In this document: positions 26,778 to 38,315 of the stretch, in pieces
Position numbering within the stretch: position 1 is the first letter of the stretch
How the letters are laid out: every line of letters starts with the position of its first letter
Assembly: GCF_020181655.1 (NCBI RefSeq)
Contig: NZ_CP084032.1
Location: forward strand, 3,348,001-3,412,000
Reading direction: 5' to 3'
Origin: Pectobacterium colocasium
GTDB lineage: Bacteria; Pseudomonadota; Gammaproteobacteria; Enterobacterales; Enterobacteriaceae
DNA: 64,000 nt
Translations under genes and position numbers: made by a program
The notes under the pieces: generated by a model
What the model saw: only the letters and a program-made list of their open reading frames with translations
Database searches by the model: none
Told to the model about the DNA's origin: nothing

Positions 26778-27794
26778 ATGAAGCTTGGTTTTGGATTACT
26801 GAGTTCAGCCGTTTTATTCGCATCCGGTTTGGCGCTCAGCGCGTCGGCAAATGCAGCAGAAAACGATGAAGGGATTGTGATTTACAATGCCCAACATGAA
26901 AACCTCGTGAAATCCTGGGTTGACGGTTTTACCAAAGAAACCGGCATCAAGGTAACGTTGCGCAATGGCAGCGACACCGAATTGGGCAACCAACTGGTGC
27001 AGGAAGGGAAATCGTCGCCTGCCGATGTGTTCCTGACCGAAAACTCACCGTCGATGGTGCTGGTAGATAACGCCAACCTCTTTGCTCCGCTGGATAAAGC
27101 CACCCTCGCGCAGGTACCGTCTGACTATCGCCCGTCCCACGGACGCTGGATCGGGATTGCCGCGCGTTCCACCGTCTTTGTCTACAACCCAACCAAATTT
27201 ACCGACGTGCAGCTGCCGAAATCTTTAGCCGATCTGGCGCAGCCAGAATGGAAAGGCCGCTGGGCCGCCTCCCCGTCTGGTGCAGATTTTCAGGCCATCG
27301 TCAGCGCCTATCTGGAGCTGAAAGGTGAGAAAGCCACGCAAGACTGGCTGAAAGGCATGAAAGAAAACTTCACCGCCTACAAAGGCAACAGTACGGTGAT
27401 GAAAGCCGTAAACGCGGGTCAGATTGATAGCGGCGTGATCTATCACTATTACCGTTTTGTCGATCAGGCTAAAACCGGTGAAAACAGTAACAACACGAAG
27501 CTGTACTACTTTAAACATCAAGATCCGGGCGCGTTTGTCAGCATTTCCGGTGGCGGCGTACTGGCTTCCAGCAAACATGCGAAAGACGCACAGGCTTTTA
27601 TTAAGTGGATTACGGGCAAGTCCGGTCAGGAAATCTTGCGCACCAACGATGCCTTTGAGTACGCCGTTGGCGTTAACGCGGCCTCAAATGACAAACTGGT
27701 TCCGCTGAAAGATCTGGATGCACCAAAAGTCGATGCCGCCAAGCTCAACAGCAAAAAAGTCGTGGATCTGATGACACAGGCAGGTCTGCTGTAA
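26778..27794 (+). CDS. fbpA: Fe(3+) ABC transporter periplasmic binding protein (FbpA/SfuA-like)
   Basis: A 338-residue periplasmic protein: signal peptide to about residue 24 (SASANAAEND), then a class II binding fold. GIVIYNAQHENLVKSW opens the mature domain, and the paired iron-binding tyrosines are in GVIYHYYRFVD (~225). It binds ferric iron in the periplasm and passes it to FbpB. I chose ATG 26778 (MKLGFGLL) because it starts the signal peptide directly and AAGGG lies upstream; a TTG 18 bases earlier is less likely. It heads a three-gene operon with a Fur-like box in front, so iron repression is expected. Confidence 0.92.
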   Translation: MKLGFGLLSSAVLFASGLALSASANAAENDEGIVIYNAQHENLVKSWVDGFTKETGIKVTLRNGSDTELGNQLVQEGKSSPADVFLTENSPSMVLVDNANLFAPLDKATLAQVPSDYRPSHGRWIGIAARSTVFVYNPTKFTDVQLPKSLADLAQPEWKGRWAASPSGADFQAIVSAYLELKGEKATQDWLKGMKENFTAYKGNSTVMKAVNAGQIDSGVIYHYYRFVDQAKTGENSNNTKLYYFKHQDPGAFVSISGGGVLASSKHAKDAQAFIKWITGKSGQEILRTNDAFEYAVGVNAASNDKLVPLKDLDAPKVDAAKLNSKKVVDLMTQAGLL

Positions 27795-27875
27795 TCGATA
27801 GACCGTAGCACGTCGGTTATCACGCATCGATTGCTATACATCGATTGCAATGCACCGATGGTAACGACAGCCCTT

Positions 27876-27901
27876 TCGTCAGGGCGGGAACGCCCTGACG
27901 A
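27876..27901 (+). promoter_or_regulatory. Strong hairpin between fbpA and fbpB
   Basis: An 11-bp perfect stem, TCGTCAGGGCG / CGCCCTGACGA, with a GGAA loop and no T-run. Such structures after a binding-protein gene often stabilise its mRNA or dampen read-through, giving more binding protein than permease. That role is inferred. Confidence 0.75.
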
Positions 27902-27977
27902 ATCATCACCCAGAGAGCCTGCTCAGCAGGGCCTCACCGTCACCACACATCGTCCTGACGAGGCAGTAACAAGCCGT

Positions 27978-29555
27978 ATGACAAACGTTAGCTACAGCGA
28001 AACCACCACGCTCACCGCATCCTCTCCGCCACGGCGTAAGCCAGCCGCATTGCTGACCCTCGTCGCCCTGACGCTATCCCTGCTAGGGTTTATTCCACTG
28101 GGATTTGTGATTGGCGTAAGTATTGATACCGGTTGGGAAACGGCGCGCGCCCTGCTTTTTCGCCCGCGCGTCGGCGAACTGCTGACCAACACGGTACTGC
28201 TGATCGCCCTGACGCTGCCCATTTGCACCGTTTTAGGCGTGCTGCTAGCCTGGCTAACGGAACGTACCACCCTGCCCGCCCGGCGTCTGTGGTCACTGCT
28301 GCTCACCGCACCGCTGGCGATCCCCGCATTTGTGCAAAGCTATGCCTGGATCAGCACCGCTCCCGGTCTGCACGGTCTACCGGCTGGCGTGTTTTTATCC
28401 GTCGTCGCCTATTTACCGTTTCTTTATTTACCCTGCGCCGCGACGCTGCGACGGCTCAATCCCGCGCTGGAAGATGTCGCCGCCACGCTGGGCATCCCCC
28501 CTGTGACCGTCTTTTTTCGCGTGGTACTGCCGCAGCTAAAACTGGCCATCGGCGGCGGACTGCTGCTGATTGCGCTGCACCTGCTGGCGGAGTATGGCCT
28601 GTTCGCCATGATCCGCTTCGATACCTTTACCACCGCGATTTTCGATCAGTTTCAGTCAACGTTTAATGGCCCGGCGGCCAATATGCTGGCTGGCGTACTG
28701 GCACTGCTGTGCCTGTTTCTGCTGTGTGCCGATGCGCGCGTACGCGGCGTCACCCGTTATGCACATGTCGGTTCCGGCGCACCGCAGGCTGTCACGCCAA
28801 TACGCCTGTCGCCGCTTTATCTTTCACTGGCGTTGCTGCTACTGACAGCGCTGGTCGTGCTAACGCTCGGCGTGCCTTTTATTACGCTGTTTCGCTGGCT
28901 GTGGTTTGGCGGCTGGGAAGTCTGGCTGCGCCGCGAACTGCTCGATGCCTTTCGCCAGACCATGACGCTGGCGCTGAGCGGTGCCCTACTGACGACGCTG
29001 GCGGCGATCCCGATGGCCTGGCTGACGATCCGCCACCCCAGTCGCCTGTATCGGTTTCTGGAAGGATGCAATTACATCACCAGTTCTCTGCCGGGTATCG
29101 TCGTCGCGCTAGCGCTGGTGACCACCACGATTCACCTCATCAGGCCACTCTACCAGACTGAATTCACCGTGCTGCTGGCTTATCTGTTGATGTTTATGCC
29201 ACGGGCGCTGGTTAATCTACGCGCGGGCATCGCCCAGGCGCCAGTAGAGCTGGAGCAGGTTGCGGCCAGTCTGGGGCGTTCACCGTTGCAGACGCTGATG
29301 GCCGTGACCATTCGGCTGGCCGCGCCTGGCGTCGCCACCGGGGCAACGCTCGTCTTTCTGGCGATCGTCAACGAACTGACCGCTACGCTGCTGCTGGCCC
29401 CCAACGGCACCCGTACACTGGCAACCGGATTTTGGGCGCTCACCAGTGAGATCGATTATCCCGCGGCGGCACCTTACGCGCTTATTCTGGTGTTACTGTC
29501 ACTACCGTGGACCTGGTTTCTCTACACGCAATCACAAAAAATGGCGGGGCTATAA
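27978..29555 (+). CDS. fbpB: Fe(3+) ABC transporter permease (FbpB/SfuB-like)
   Basis: A 525-residue inner-membrane protein made of two homologous permease halves, as usual for FbpB. Each has about six helices and an EAA loop ([22 protein letters not shown] ~155 region; [19 protein letters not shown] ~430 region). It forms the channel for ferric iron delivered by FbpA. ATG 27978 (MTNVSYSE) is taken as the start: it lies beyond the strong hairpin at 27876 and precedes the cytoplasmic leader. The longer open frame from 27831 would run through the hairpin and looks non-coding. The stop is two bases before fbpC. Confidence 0.9.
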   Translation: MTNVSYSETTTLTASSPPRRKPAALLTLVALTLSLLGFIPLGFVIGVSIDTGWETARALLFRPRVGELLTNTVLLIALTLPICTVLGVLLAWLTERTTLPARRLWSLLLTAPLAIPAFVQSYAWISTAPGLHGLPAGVFLSVVAYLPFLYLPCAATLRRLNPALEDVAATLGIPPVTVFFRVVLPQLKLAIGGGLLLIALHLLAEYGLFAMIRFDTFTTAIFDQFQSTFNGPAANMLAGVLALLCLFLLCADARVRGVTRYAHVGSGAPQAVTPIRLSPLYLSLALLLLTALVVLTLGVPFITLFRWLWFGGWEVWLRRELLDAFRQTMTLALSGALLTTLAAIPMAWLTIRHPSRLYRFLEGCNYITSSLPGIVVALALVTTTIHLIRPLYQTEFTVLLAYLLMFMPRALVNLRAGIAQAPVELEQVAASLGRSPLQTLMAVTIRLAAPGVATGATLVFLAIVNELTATLLLAPNGTRTLATGFWALTSEIDYPAAAPYALILVLLSLPWTWFLYTQSQKMAGL

Positions 29556-29557
29556 TC

Positions 29558-30628
29558 ATGTTGGAACTTCATCGCGTCAGTAAAGGCTTTAACGGACGCA
29601 CCGTGCTGTCTGACATTCATTTGACGTTAGAAAACAGCCGCCGCACGGCGATTGTCGGCCCGTCAGGCTCGGGAAAAACCACGCTGTTGCGCCTGATTGC
29701 CGGGTTTGAAAAACCGGATACCGGCGTCATCACGCTGAATGGACAAACGCTCTGCGATAACGGGCTTTCCGTCCCCGCCCATCAGCGTGGAATCGGCTAT
29801 GTCCCGCAGGATGGCGCGTTGTTCCCGCATCTTTCCATCGCGGACAACATCGCTTTTGGGCTAAAAGGCGCGAAGGCGGAAAAGCAAAAGCGCGTGGATG
29901 AGTTGATGGCGCTGGTTTCCCTTCCCGCGCATTTACAGAAACACTCGCCGCATGAGATTTCCGGCGGACAGCAACAGCGTGTCGCTCTGGCTCGCGCACT
30001 GGCACAGCGCCCTGCGTTGATGCTGCTGGACGAACCCTTTTCCGCGTTGGACACCGGCCTGCGTGCCACCACCCGTAAAGCGGTGATGGACGTATTACAA
30101 CAGGCTAACGTGGCATCGATTCTGGTGACCCACGATCAGGGGGAAGCGCTGTCTTTTGCCGATCGGGTCGTCGTCATGCGTGACGGCCAACTGTCGCAAT
30201 CCGGCTCGCCGTGGATGCTTTACCATCAGCCTGCCAGCGAAGACATCGCGACCTTCCTTGGCGAAACGCTAATTCTCGATGCGCAGGTGACTGGCGGTCA
30301 GGCCGACTGCCTGCTTGGGCGCATCGCAGTGGATCGTCCAACCGCAAGCGGTAAAGCCCGAATCATGCTCCGTCCGGAACAGATCGCGATTCATGATGCA
30401 GGGGTCGATAGCGCTGAGATCGATAATATTGTGGGGAATCGCGCAGCGACGATTCGTGCAACCATCCGTAAAGTTGATTTTTCCGGCTTCGTCTCTACGC
30501 TGACGCTGCACGTCCACCATGCCACAGCCGACATCATTGAACTGAAAACCGTCAGCCACGCCGCTTTTTCCGTTGGCCAACAGGTCAGCCTGAGCGTCAC
30601 AGGGACTGCACACGTCTTCAGTCAGTAA
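29558..30628 (+). CDS. fbpC: Fe(3+) ABC transporter ATP-binding protein (FbpC/SfuC-like)
   Basis: A 356-residue ATPase. Walker A GPSGSGKTT (~38), Q-loop VPQDGALFPH, signature SGGQQQR (~135) and Walker B LMLLDEPFSALD are all intact, followed by the H-loop THDQGEA. The C-terminal part (~235-356) is a TOBE-like domain typical of metal-type transporters. It powers ferric iron import. ATG 29558 lies two bases after the fbpB stop; a longer frame begins inside fbpB but is unlikely. Confidence 0.93.
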   Translation: MLELHRVSKGFNGRTVLSDIHLTLENSRRTAIVGPSGSGKTTLLRLIAGFEKPDTGVITLNGQTLCDNGLSVPAHQRGIGYVPQDGALFPHLSIADNIAFGLKGAKAEKQKRVDELMALVSLPAHLQKHSPHEISGGQQQRVALARALAQRPALMLLDEPFSALDTGLRATTRKAVMDVLQQANVASILVTHDQGEALSFADRVVVMRDGQLSQSGSPWMLYHQPASEDIATFLGETLILDAQVTGGQADCLLGRIAVDRPTASGKARIMLRPEQIAIHDAGVDSAEIDNIVGNRAATIRATIRKVDFSGFVSTLTLHVHHATADIIELKTVSHAAFSVGQQVSLSVTGTAHVFSQ

Positions 30629-30640
30629 CATCAACGCTAG

Positions 30641-30681
30641 CGTCACGCTCAGGCGGTTTAGCGCGCCGTCTGAGCGTGACG
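30641..30681. terminator. Bidirectional hairpin between fbpC and arnF
   Basis: A 12-bp perfect stem CGTCACGCTCAG (30641-30652) / CTGAGCGTGACG (30670-30681). It covers the last codons of arnF and lies 12 bases after fbpC. It probably serves both convergent operons. Confidence 0.65.
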
Positions 30682-31050
30682 ACTCACCAGCCAGACGCCC
30701 AGCATGATCATCAATACGCCGAGGTTTTTACGCAGGCTCATCGGTTCATTCAGCCACGGCAGGAAAACCGCCGCCAGATAGACCACCGCATAGCTCAGGC
30801 TAATCAGCGGATAGGCACGACTGAGCGACAGATAGCGCAGCACCATGAACCAGCACACCATCGACAGGCCGTAGCAAACTATCCCGCCGATCACCGTAAT
30901 CACAGGCCAGCCGCCCATTAAGGTACTCAGCGGAGGCCAATGCGTCAGGGAAATACTCGGCAGCGCCAGCATCCCACTTTTCATTAACACCTGCGCGGCG
31001 CTGGCTAACACGATACTACCAAGCGCCCAGGCATAGCCTTTCTTCGCCAT
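30658..31050 (-). CDS. arnF: ArnF, L-Ara4N-phosphoundecaprenol flippase subunit
   Basis: A 130-residue EmrE-like small transporter with four predicted helices (for example [18 protein letters not shown] near the N-terminus and [13 protein letters not shown] at the end). With ArnE it flips undecaprenyl-phosphate-L-Ara4N to the periplasmic face, where ArnT uses it. ATG 31050 (MAKKGYAW) is preferred to the ATG one codon earlier, since the AGGGGGG sequence is too close to the first. The arnE stop overlaps the arnF start region. Last gene of the arn operon. Confidence 0.92.
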   Translation of the reverse strand: MAKKGYAWALGSIVLASAAQVLMKSGMLALPSISLTHWPPLSTLMGGWPVITVIGGIVCYGLSMVCWFMVLRYLSLSRAYPLISLSYAVVYLAAVFLPWLNEPMSLRKNLGVLMIMLGVWLVSRHAQTAR

Positions 31051-31391
31051 CATCCCCCCTGCATCAGGTAGATACCGGTGACAATCAGCGCAATGCCCCA
31101 CCAGTGGTGACGATCCACGCGTTCGCCAAACCAGTAATGCGCCAGCAGCGTAACCAGAACAAAATTGACGCTCAGCAACGGGTACGCCACGCCGAGCGGA
31201 ATATGCTGCAACACCACCAGCCACAGCAATAGCCCGATACCCAGCAGCAACGCCGCCAGCATCAGCCACCCGAGCGTTACGCGCTGGCGTCGCGCCGTCG
31301 GCAAACGCCGCCAGCACTCCGCCGCCTGTTTCTGGCACAGTTGTCCCAGGCTGGTCAGCAGGCAGACGATAGCCACCAGTAGATAACTCAT
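31050..31391 (-). CDS. arnE: ArnE, L-Ara4N-phosphoundecaprenol flippase subunit
   Basis: A 113-residue EmrE-like membrane protein of four helices with [11 protein letters not shown] after the first helix and [13 protein letters not shown] at the end. It pairs with ArnF. The length matches the family (~111). The start overlaps the arnT stop by four bases (ATGA), and its own stop overlaps arnF, so the three are translationally coupled. Confidence 0.92.
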   Translation of the reverse strand: MSYLLVAIVCLLTSLGQLCQKQAAECWRRLPTARRQRVTLGWLMLAALLLGIGLLLWLVVLQHIPLGVAYPLLSVNFVLVTLLAHYWFGERVDRHHWWGIALIVTGIYLMQGG

Positions 31392-33058
31392 GGCGCTATC
31401 TGCTTATAAAATAGCAACACATAGCGGTGCGATTTTTTCAACTGATCGGGCGCGGGCAGGCTACGATATTCTTCATCGGTATCCCTATCAACCTTCAGCA
31501 CCAACGCAACATTTCCGCTACGCCGTTTCTCAGCAAGCCAGGCCGGGAAAGCCCCCTCGTCCACAAAACGGTCAGTGGAGTCGGCGTAGTTCAGCCCGTA
31601 ATTCAATTCGCCCCGCGCCTTGAATAAGGTGATATCGCTACGTTTGAGCTCCCACGCCAGCCCGGCTGCCAGCCCAACTTCATCGCTAAGGACATAGCGG
31701 CTCTCCTCCAGCAGTGGCTGGTGGCTACGAATGAAGGTTTGAGGATTCTTTGAATCGACCACACTCGCCGGAATGCTTCCGCCGACAAGCAGCGCCAGAA
31801 ACAGCGGACAGCCCGCGACCAGATACCCCCACGATCGCTGCCTTTTCAGGCTGACAACGGCAAAGGCTACCCAACCGATAAAACAGACAACGCCCGATAC
31901 GATAGTCAGCCCTTCTCCCGGTTGATAGAGATGCGGCATGATGATGCCGAGGCCAAGCGCCGCAACAGCGAGCGCCAGCAGGCCACCGAACGCAATATTG
32001 AGCCAGCTATTGATGCGCAATAGACGCTCGCGTACCGCAGGAGCCAGCCCGGAAATCCATGCCGCCATCAGCAATGCCAGCGGGGCAAAGCACGGCAAAA
32101 TATAAGTCAGTAGCTTGCCTTTAGCGATGCTGAAAAACAGCAGCGGCATCACCATCCAGCACAGCAGGAGGAACCGTTCCGGGTTCGCTTTTCGTTCCGT
32201 CCAACCGCTACGCAACGCGCCCGGCAGCAGCGCCAACCAGGGGAAAGCGCCGACAATCAGAACCGGCAGGTAATACCAGAACGGTGCTTTATGCTGCGCA
32301 TCGTCTTCTGCAAAACGCTGGATATGCTCAATCCAAAAGAAGTAATGCCAGTAATCGGCTTCTCGCGCATGCACCGCCAGCGCCCACGGCGCACTCAGCA
32401 ATACCGCAACGACAATCGCCAGCGGCCCGAACAGCAGCAATTCCTTAATCCGCTTTTGCGCCAGCGCTACCGGCAGCACGCTGATGACCGGCAAGGCCAG
32501 CGCCAGAAAGCCTTTGGTCATAAATCCCATGCCACAGGCCAGCCCCATCAGCCCCCAGGCCATAAGCCGTTCGCGCGTCAGCGTGGCACGCTGAATCAGC
32601 ACGTGGCTGAACAGCGCCGCCGTCATCCAGAGCGTCACCATCGGATCGAGCACGCTGTACGTGCCGATACCATACACGAACAGCGATGTCAGATAGATCG
32701 TCGCCGCCAGTAGAGCTGTACGCCGGTTTTTCCACAACAGCATCGCCAGCCAAAACACCAGCAGCGCGCTCAGCGCAGTAGAAAATACCGAACCAAAACG
32801 CACGGCAAAATTGGTATGACCCAATAACCCCTGGCTGATGTTATTCAGCCAGTAGCCTGCAACGGGTTTCTCAAAGTAGCGAACGTCCAGCAAATGCGGC
32901 ACGATCCAATCGCCACGCTGAAGCATCTCGCGGCTGATTTCCGCATAGCGCGTTTCATCCGGTGACCACAGCCAGCGGCCATTAAGCGGCAACAGGTAGA
33001 GCAAAGCAAATAACACCAGTATTACGGTACTTTTTAGCTTTATCATGCCTTTTTCCAT
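31388..33058 (-). CDS. arnT: ArnT, lipid A 4-amino-4-deoxy-L-arabinose transferase
   Basis: A 556-residue GT-C glycosyltransferase of the inner membrane with about 12 helices and a periplasmic C-terminal domain. The acidic first periplasmic loop [16 protein letters not shown] (~36-51) holds the metal-binding Asp-Glu pair, and [12 protein letters not shown] follows. It transfers L-Ara4N from undecaprenyl phosphate to lipid A phosphates and so lowers binding of polymyxin and cationic peptides. ATG 33058 (MEKGMIKL) has AGGAG six bases upstream; the next ATG, four codons on, has no site. Confidence 0.95.
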   Translation of the reverse strand: MEKGMIKLKSTVILVLFALLYLLPLNGRWLWSPDETRYAEISREMLQRGDWIVPHLLDVRYFEKPVAGYWLNNISQGLLGHTNFAVRFGSVFSTALSALLVFWLAMLLWKNRRTALLAATIYLTSLFVYGIGTYSVLDPMVTLWMTAALFSHVLIQRATLTRERLMAWGLMGLACGMGFMTKGFLALALPVISVLPVALAQKRIKELLLFGPLAIVVAVLLSAPWALAVHAREADYWHYFFWIEHIQRFAEDDAQHKAPFWYYLPVLIVGAFPWLALLPGALRSGWTERKANPERFLLLCWMVMPLLFFSIAKGKLLTYILPCFAPLALLMAAWISGLAPAVRERLLRINSWLNIAFGGLLALAVAALGLGIIMPHLYQPGEGLTIVSGVVCFIGWVAFAVVSLKRQRSWGYLVAGCPLFLALLVGGSIPASVVDSKNPQTFIRSHQPLLEESRYVLSDEVGLAAGLAWELKRSDITLFKARGELNYGLNYADSTDRFVDEGAFPAWLAEKRRSGNVALVLKVDRDTDEEYRSLPAPDQLKKSHRYVLLFYKQIAP

Positions 33059-33075
33059 GCTATCTCCTGCTTTAT

Positions 33076-33969
33076 TTATTCTTCCGTTTGCACGCCAAGC
33101 CACCCTTCCCGTCCGGGAAACGGCGCACGGTCAATCCGCCCGACGGGCAGTGTGGCGCGGTCATCAGGCAGCAATGAGGAAAGCGGACAAAATTCGATGT
33201 GCTGTTGACGGGCACGAAGCAGCAATTGGCGGAACAGCGCCAGCTTCGCGCCCCCTTCTACCTCCGCATGGATGGTGTAGACCGGCACGCCGCGATCCTG
33301 CTGGATCGCCTCAAGTATAAAGTCGTTGAATTCACCGTCACTCACGCGCTCACCGATAACTTCATCGTAAGTCGGCAGCGTTACCGGGATCTGCACGGTA
33401 CCCAACTCACCATTTTTCAGGCGAGGTCGAAAAGGTCGGGTGCCGCGACAGTCGCTGTTATAGTCCAGATTCCAACGCTGCTTCATCTCAACAACGCGCG
33501 AGTCGGCTCGCCAGCCCGCAACCGCAGAACAGCGCACCGGTGATGGCAGCATCGGTGTCAGCGCATCTATTCCTTCACGGAACTGCGTGGCTAATTGCGC
33601 ATCCGACCAGCGGGCGACATTCGCCTGCCAGCCGTGATGATCCCAGGCGTGTAACCCCACTTCATGCCCGGCATCGTGCGTCTGGCGGATTAACGAACCA
33701 AACCGTGCGCCGATATGGCGCCCCGGCCATGCCGTGCCAGCCAGCAAGATATCCCAGCCGTAGAGCGAGGCAGCGTTGGAGCGCAGCATCTTCCATAAAA
33801 AGCGCGGACGCAGCAGGCGCCACAGGTGACGCCCCATGTTATCCGGCCCGACGCTAAAAAAGAAACTCGCCTGGATATCGAACTCCGCCAACACATTCAG
33901 CAGCGCGGGCACACCGTCCCGCGTACCGCGCCAGGTATCGACATCAATGCGCAGGCCGACGCGCGTCAT
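33076..33969 (-). CDS. arnD: ArnD, undecaprenyl-phosphate-L-Ara4FN deformylase
   Basis: A 297-residue polysaccharide deacetylase (NodB fold). The metal and catalytic residues are in [15 protein letters not shown] (near the N-terminus) and in [13 protein letters not shown] (~130). It removes the formyl group from undecaprenyl-phosphate-L-Ara4-formyl-N. The start overlaps the arnA stop by four bases, and 17 bases separate its stop from arnT. Confidence 0.95.
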   Translation of the reverse strand: MTRVGLRIDVDTWRGTRDGVPALLNVLAEFDIQASFFFSVGPDNMGRHLWRLLRPRFLWKMLRSNAASLYGWDILLAGTAWPGRHIGARFGSLIRQTHDAGHEVGLHAWDHHGWQANVARWSDAQLATQFREGIDALTPMLPSPVRCSAVAGWRADSRVVEMKQRWNLDYNSDCRGTRPFRPRLKNGELGTVQIPVTLPTYDEVIGERVSDGEFNDFILEAIQQDRGVPVYTIHAEVEGGAKLALFRQLLLRARQQHIEFCPLSSLLPDDRATLPVGRIDRAPFPGREGWLGVQTEE

Positions 33970-35984
33970 CCCTGCGCATCCGTGGCGTCATCAGCGTGCT
34001 GGAGATCAACGGTACGCAGGAAATAGTCCAGCGTTTCCGCGACGGTTTGCTCCATCTTCACCGTCGGTTCCCATTCCAGCAGTCGTTTGGCGTTGCGAAT
34101 GCTCGGCGTGCGATGCGCCACATCCTGATAACCTTTGCCGTAATAACTGCTGCTTTCCACTTCAATAAACCCGGCGAACGGCGGGAAGCGGTCACGCAGC
34201 GGATGGTCATTAAAGCTGGTCAGCAGCATTTCGCCCAGTTCGCGGATACTGGCTTCATTGTGCGGGTTACCGATGTTGATAATCTGCCCGTCACACTGGC
34301 CGTTGCGGTTTTCAATAATACGGAACAATGCTTCGATGCCGTCGTGAATGTCGGTAAAACAACGCTTCTGCGCCCCGCCATCTACCAGTTTGATCGGCGA
34401 TCCTTCCACCAGATTGAGGATCAATTGAGTAATGGCGCGAGAGCTGCCGATGCGCGCGGCATCCAGCGTATCCAGACGCGGCCCCATCCAGTTAAACGGA
34501 CGGAACAGCGTGAAACGTAAACCACTTTTCGCACCGTACGCCCAGATCACTCGATCCAGCAACTGCTTGGACACAGAGTAAATCCAGCGCTGCTTGTTGA
34601 TCGGCCCGACAATCAGGCGTGAGTTATCTTCATCAAACTCTTTGTCATCACACATGCCGTACACTTCTGAGGTGGACGGGAAAACAATGCGTTTATTGTA
34701 ACGCACGCAGTCGCGCACAATTTTCAGGTTCTCTTCAAAATCCAGCTCAAACACGCGCAGCGGGTTACGGGTGTATTCGATAGGTGTCGCAATCGCTACC
34801 AGCGGCAGAATGACATCGCATTTCTTGATGTGATATTCGATCCATTCGTTATGAATGCTGATATCGCCTTCCACAAAATGAAAACGCGGATCGCCAAGAA
34901 AACGAGCGATGGCATCCGAACTGATATCCAGCCCGTAGATTTCATAGCGATCGTCGCGCAGCAGGCGTTCCGTCAGGTGATTACCGATAAAACCGTTCAC
35001 ACCGAGGATCAGGACGCGCGTGCGGCGTCGTTGCACACGGCTGGCGAGGTTACCCAGTTTCGCCTGGGGCACCATGCCCATTTCCGCCGCCAGTCGGCTA
35101 CCCGACATATACAGCCCGGTCTCACTCTGTCCGCTGACGATCTCAAGCGCGTCTTCACCGCAGGCCACCACCAGCGGCGATGTCGAGATAATCGAGCCCG
35201 GTTTATGCTTCACGCCATTGGCGCTCACATCGTTGCTTTTAACCACGCGGGCACGCCAGACGATCACTTTACGCTCACCGAGGAACGTAAACGCCCCCGG
35301 ATACGGTTCCGTCACCGCACGAATCAGGTTATTGATCTCGCGGGCGCTTTTTTGCCAATCGATCAGCCCGTCTGCCGCCGTACGGCGTCCGAAGTAGCTG
35401 GCCTGACTTTCATCCTGCGACGTCAGCATAATCTCACGTGAGCGGATCAGCGGTAGCTGCTGCGCCAGTAAAGCCGCAGCGGCGGTACGGCATTTTCCAT
35501 GCAGCGTCAGCGCGGTATCTTCATCGTCAATCGCCACCACAGACTGGGCAACGATATCGCCGGCATCGGCGCGGGACACCATCTTGTGCAGCGTCACGCC
35601 CGTCTGCGTTTCGCCGTTCACCAGTACCCAATTCACCGGCGCCCGTCCACGGTAGCGCGGCAGCAGCGACCCGTGCAGATTGAAAGCGCCAAACGACGGC
35701 AACTGTAGAATGTCGTCACTTAATAGCGTGCGGTAATAAAAGGAAAAAATAACATCCGGTGCCAGTTCGCGAATGCGGTTCACCCAAAGCGGGTGGTTAA
35801 CGTCTTCCGGCGCAAACACCGGCACATCCATATCGGCTGCCGCTTTCGCCACCGACGCATAGAAGTGATTTTCGCCCGGCGCATCGCTGTGCGTGAACAC
35901 CGCCTGAATTTCATAGCCCGCGAGCTTTAACGCCTCAAGGCCGACGCAGCCGATATCATGGTAGGCAAATACGATCGCTTTCAT
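33966..35984 (-). CDS. arnA: ArnA, bifunctional UDP-Ara4N formyltransferase / UDP-glucuronate decarboxylase
   Basis: A 672-residue fusion enzyme. The N-terminal formyltransferase (~1-305) has the HxSLLP segment [13 protein letters not shown] and the downstream Asp in [11 protein letters not shown]. The C-terminal short-chain dehydrogenase-type decarboxylase (~315-660) starts with [12 protein letters not shown] and has the catalytic YSVSKQ Tyr/Lys and STSEVYG. It oxidatively decarboxylates UDP-glucuronate to UDP-Ara4O and, after ArnB amination, formylates UDP-Ara4N. Length and domain order match E. coli ArnA (660 residues). Overlaps arnC and arnD by four bases each. Confidence 0.96.
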   Translation of the reverse strand: MKAIVFAYHDIGCVGLEALKLAGYEIQAVFTHSDAPGENHFYASVAKAAADMDVPVFAPEDVNHPLWVNRIRELAPDVIFSFYYRTLLSDDILQLPSFGAFNLHGSLLPRYRGRAPVNWVLVNGETQTGVTLHKMVSRADAGDIVAQSVVAIDDEDTALTLHGKCRTAAAALLAQQLPLIRSREIMLTSQDESQASYFGRRTAADGLIDWQKSAREINNLIRAVTEPYPGAFTFLGERKVIVWRARVVKSNDVSANGVKHKPGSIISTSPLVVACGEDALEIVSGQSETGLYMSGSRLAAEMGMVPQAKLGNLASRVQRRRTRVLILGVNGFIGNHLTERLLRDDRYEIYGLDISSDAIARFLGDPRFHFVEGDISIHNEWIEYHIKKCDVILPLVAIATPIEYTRNPLRVFELDFEENLKIVRDCVRYNKRIVFPSTSEVYGMCDDKEFDEDNSRLIVGPINKQRWIYSVSKQLLDRVIWAYGAKSGLRFTLFRPFNWMGPRLDTLDAARIGSSRAITQLILNLVEGSPIKLVDGGAQKRCFTDIHDGIEALFRIIENRNGQCDGQIINIGNPHNEASIRELGEMLLTSFNDHPLRDRFPPFAGFIEVESSSYYGKGYQDVAHRTPSIRNAKRLLEWEPTVKMEQTVAETLDYFLRTVDLQHADDATDAQG

Positions 35985-36964
35985 TCTTCTTCATCCCGTA
36001 AACTGGTGGTCAGTGGCGTTGCCGCACTCACTGTTTTTTGCACAAAATAGCGTGGCCGGGCGCGCACATCGGTATAGATGCGACCGATGTATTCCCCCAA
36101 TAGCCCCATCCCGACGAACTGCGCGCCGATAAACATGAACAGCACGGCAAACAGCGTGAACACCCCCTCTGCCGCCCATTCCGCCCCTAAGAACAAACGC
36201 AGGCCGATCAACAACAGCGCCAACAGGAAACCCGACAGCGCGACGACGCTGCCGATCAGGCTGAGTATGCGCAGTGGCGTCGTCGTCAGGCAGGTCAGCA
36301 GGTCGTACATCAGGTTAATCAGCTTCAGAAAGCTGTATTTGGACGTGCCGAATTCGCGCTCGGCATGTCTCACGTCGATCTCGATGGTTTTCCGCGCGAA
36401 CGTGTTGGCCAGAATAGGAATAAAGGTGCTGCGTTCATGACAGTGCAGCATCGCGCTGACAATGTGACGACGATAGGCACGTAGCATGCAGCCGTAATCC
36501 ACCATGGATTTCCCGGTCGAACGCCGGATCATCAGGTTGATGGTTTTCGAGGCCAGCTTGCGAAACAGCGAATCCTGCCGGTTTGCCCGCACGGTGCCAA
36601 CCACGTCATACCCTTGCGCGGCATACTCCACCAACCGTGGAATTTCCTCCGGTGGGTTTTGCAAATCGGCATCCAGCGTAATGACCACATCTCCCACCGC
36701 CTGCTGAAACCCAGCCATAATGGCCGAGTGCTGACCATAGTTACGGTTCAGCAGCACGGCGATAATGTGCTTTTCCGGGTCGTTCGCCGCCTCAGTCAGC
36801 AGGTCCGCTGAGCGATCGCTGCTGCCATCATCAACCAGAATAATTTCCCAGGGTTTACCAGTCTGCCGACAGGCCGCCAACGTGCGTTCAATCAGCGCTG
36901 GCAGGCTCTCTTCTTCGTTATAAACGGGAATCACAACAGATACATTTTTGATGTCATCAATCAC
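35981..36964 (-). CDS. arnC: ArnC, undecaprenyl-phosphate L-Ara4FN transferase
   Basis: A 327-residue GT2-family glycosyltransferase. The N-terminal catalytic domain shows [16 protein letters not shown] and the D-x-D type metal site in [15 protein letters not shown] (~95). Two C-terminal helices (~235-300) anchor it to the inner membrane. It moves Ara4-formyl-N from UDP to undecaprenyl phosphate. Its start overlaps the end of arnB by eight bases. Confidence 0.95.
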   Translation of the reverse strand: MIDDIKNVSVVIPVYNEEESLPALIERTLAACRQTGKPWEIILVDDGSSDRSADLLTEAANDPEKHIIAVLLNRNYGQHSAIMAGFQQAVGDVVITLDADLQNPPEEIPRLVEYAAQGYDVVGTVRANRQDSLFRKLASKTINLMIRRSTGKSMVDYGCMLRAYRRHIVSAMLHCHERSTFIPILANTFARKTIEIDVRHAEREFGTSKYSFLKLINLMYDLLTCLTTTPLRILSLIGSVVALSGFLLALLLIGLRLFLGAEWAAEGVFTLFAVLFMFIGAQFVGMGLLGEYIGRIYTDVRARPRYFVQKTVSAATPLTTSLRDEEE

Positions 36965-38105
36965 GAACAGACTCCAGAATTGAGGTTAGCGCCGCGACAA
37001 CGCGATCGACATCGCTGTCCTGCATATCGGGAAACAGCGGCAGCGTCATCAGCGACGCCGAATTCCATTCCGTTTCCGGCAGGTGCAAATGGGGATAGCG
37101 CTCACGGTAATATTTCTGCGTATGCACCGCTCTGAAATGCAGCCCGGTGCCAATGCCGCGCGCTTGCAGTGCCGCCATCAGGCTATCGCGCGATATGCCG
37201 CACCGCGTTTCATCCACGCGCACCATAAACAGATGCCAGGCGTGCAGATGGGGATAGTCAGGAACCGCCAGCGGCTGGAGCGGCAGCGAGCGCAACTGTG
37301 TGAGATAACGTGCGGCAAGCTGCTGACGACGGGCGTTGATTGCCGGGAGTTTATCCAGTTGAACCAGCGCAATCGCCGCGTTGATATCCGCCAGATTGTA
37401 TTTAAACCCCGGCATCACCACTTCAGCCTGCGGCTTGCGACCTTGTCGCTGCCTGTCGAACGCATCAACGCCTAGCCCGTGAAACTTCAGGCTGCGTATA
37501 CGCTCTGCGAGCGCCTCGTCGTCCGTCACCACCATGCCGCCTTCCGCACAGGTGATATTTTTAATCGCGTGAAACGAGAAAATGGCGGTGCCGCGTGCAC
37601 CGATCCACTCATCGCGATATTGCGTCCCGACGGCATGCGCCGCATCCTCTATCAGCGGAATACCGTAGCGCTCGCTGATATCCCGCAGCGCCGTCAGATC
37701 GGCCGGAGCGCCAGCATAGTGCACGGGAATAATGGCTTTGGTTTTCGGTGTGATGGCTGCCTCGATATCCTGCGGTCGCACCATCAACGTATGCCGATCC
37801 ACGTCAACCATCACCGGTTCCGCTCCCAGGAGCGTGATGATATTGACGGTTGAAACCCAGGTCTGGGACGGCGTAATCACCTCGTCGCCGGGGCCAATGC
37901 CAAGCGCCATCAGCGTCACGTGCATCCCGCCCGTCGCAGAACTCACCGCAATCGCCTGTCGGCACCCGACCCGCTGGCAAAATGCCTGTTCTAATTGCTG
38001 GCATTTCGGGCCCGTGGTTATCCAGCCGGAACGTAATACTTCCGCCACGGCAGCAATTTCCTCTTCGCCCATATTCGGGCGGGAAAAAGGCAAAAAATCC
38101 GTCAT
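36957..38105 (-). CDS. arnB: ArnB, UDP-Ara4O aminotransferase
   Basis: A 382-residue DegT/DnrJ/EryC1-type PLP enzyme. The PLP lysine is in [15 protein letters not shown] (~185), with [15 protein letters not shown] near the N-terminus and DAAHAVGTQ (~160) for cofactor contacts. It converts UDP-4-keto-arabinose to UDP-L-Ara4N with glutamate. ATG 38105 ([11 protein letters not shown]) matches the usual ArnB start; the frame is open 13 codons further up without support. First gene of arnBCADTEF; a PmrA-box-like repeat lies 62-78 bases upstream. Confidence 0.95.
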   Translation of the reverse strand: MTDFLPFSRPNMGEEEIAAVAEVLRSGWITTGPKCQQLEQAFCQRVGCRQAIAVSSATGGMHVTLMALGIGPGDEVITPSQTWVSTVNIITLLGAEPVMVDVDRHTLMVRPQDIEAAITPKTKAIIPVHYAGAPADLTALRDISERYGIPLIEDAAHAVGTQYRDEWIGARGTAIFSFHAIKNITCAEGGMVVTDDEALAERIRSLKFHGLGVDAFDRQRQGRKPQAEVVMPGFKYNLADINAAIALVQLDKLPAINARRQQLAARYLTQLRSLPLQPLAVPDYPHLHAWHLFMVRVDETRCGISRDSLMAALQARGIGTGLHFRAVHTQKYYRERYPHLHLPETEWNSASLMTLPLFPDMQDSDVDRVVAALTSILESVRD

Positions 38106-38166
38106 AACGTATTCCCAAAATAAATAATGGCGACAAATCATCATTGAGCAGTCTAAATAACGAAGT

Positions 38167-38183
38167 CTTAAGCCAACCTTAAT
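38167..38183 (+). promoter_or_regulatory. PmrA-box-like direct repeat upstream of arnB
   Basis: CTTAAG-CCAAC-CTTAAT fits the PmrA (PehR) pattern YTTAAK-N5-YTTAAK exactly when read on the plus strand, opposite to arnB transcription. The orientation is a caution, though one half-site (CTTAAG) is itself palindromic. Confidence 0.6.
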
Positions 38184-38315
38184 TTATTACGACAATCATA
38201 AAACCATAGATAAACGGCACAACGTGACAAGCGGCAAAAAACATAATTAATTACAATGCAAAAATGAACTTTCCACTAATAGCGAAATGTCGATTTATTG
38301 ATTTACGACAAGAAA

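Noticed and set aside
27831..27977. N-terminal extension of FbpB.
   Set aside because: It would be coded through a strong hairpin and lacks family-like sequence; ATG 27978 is a better start.
34830..35441. 203-codon frame opposite arnA.
   Set aside because: Antisense to the conserved ArnA domains; no support.
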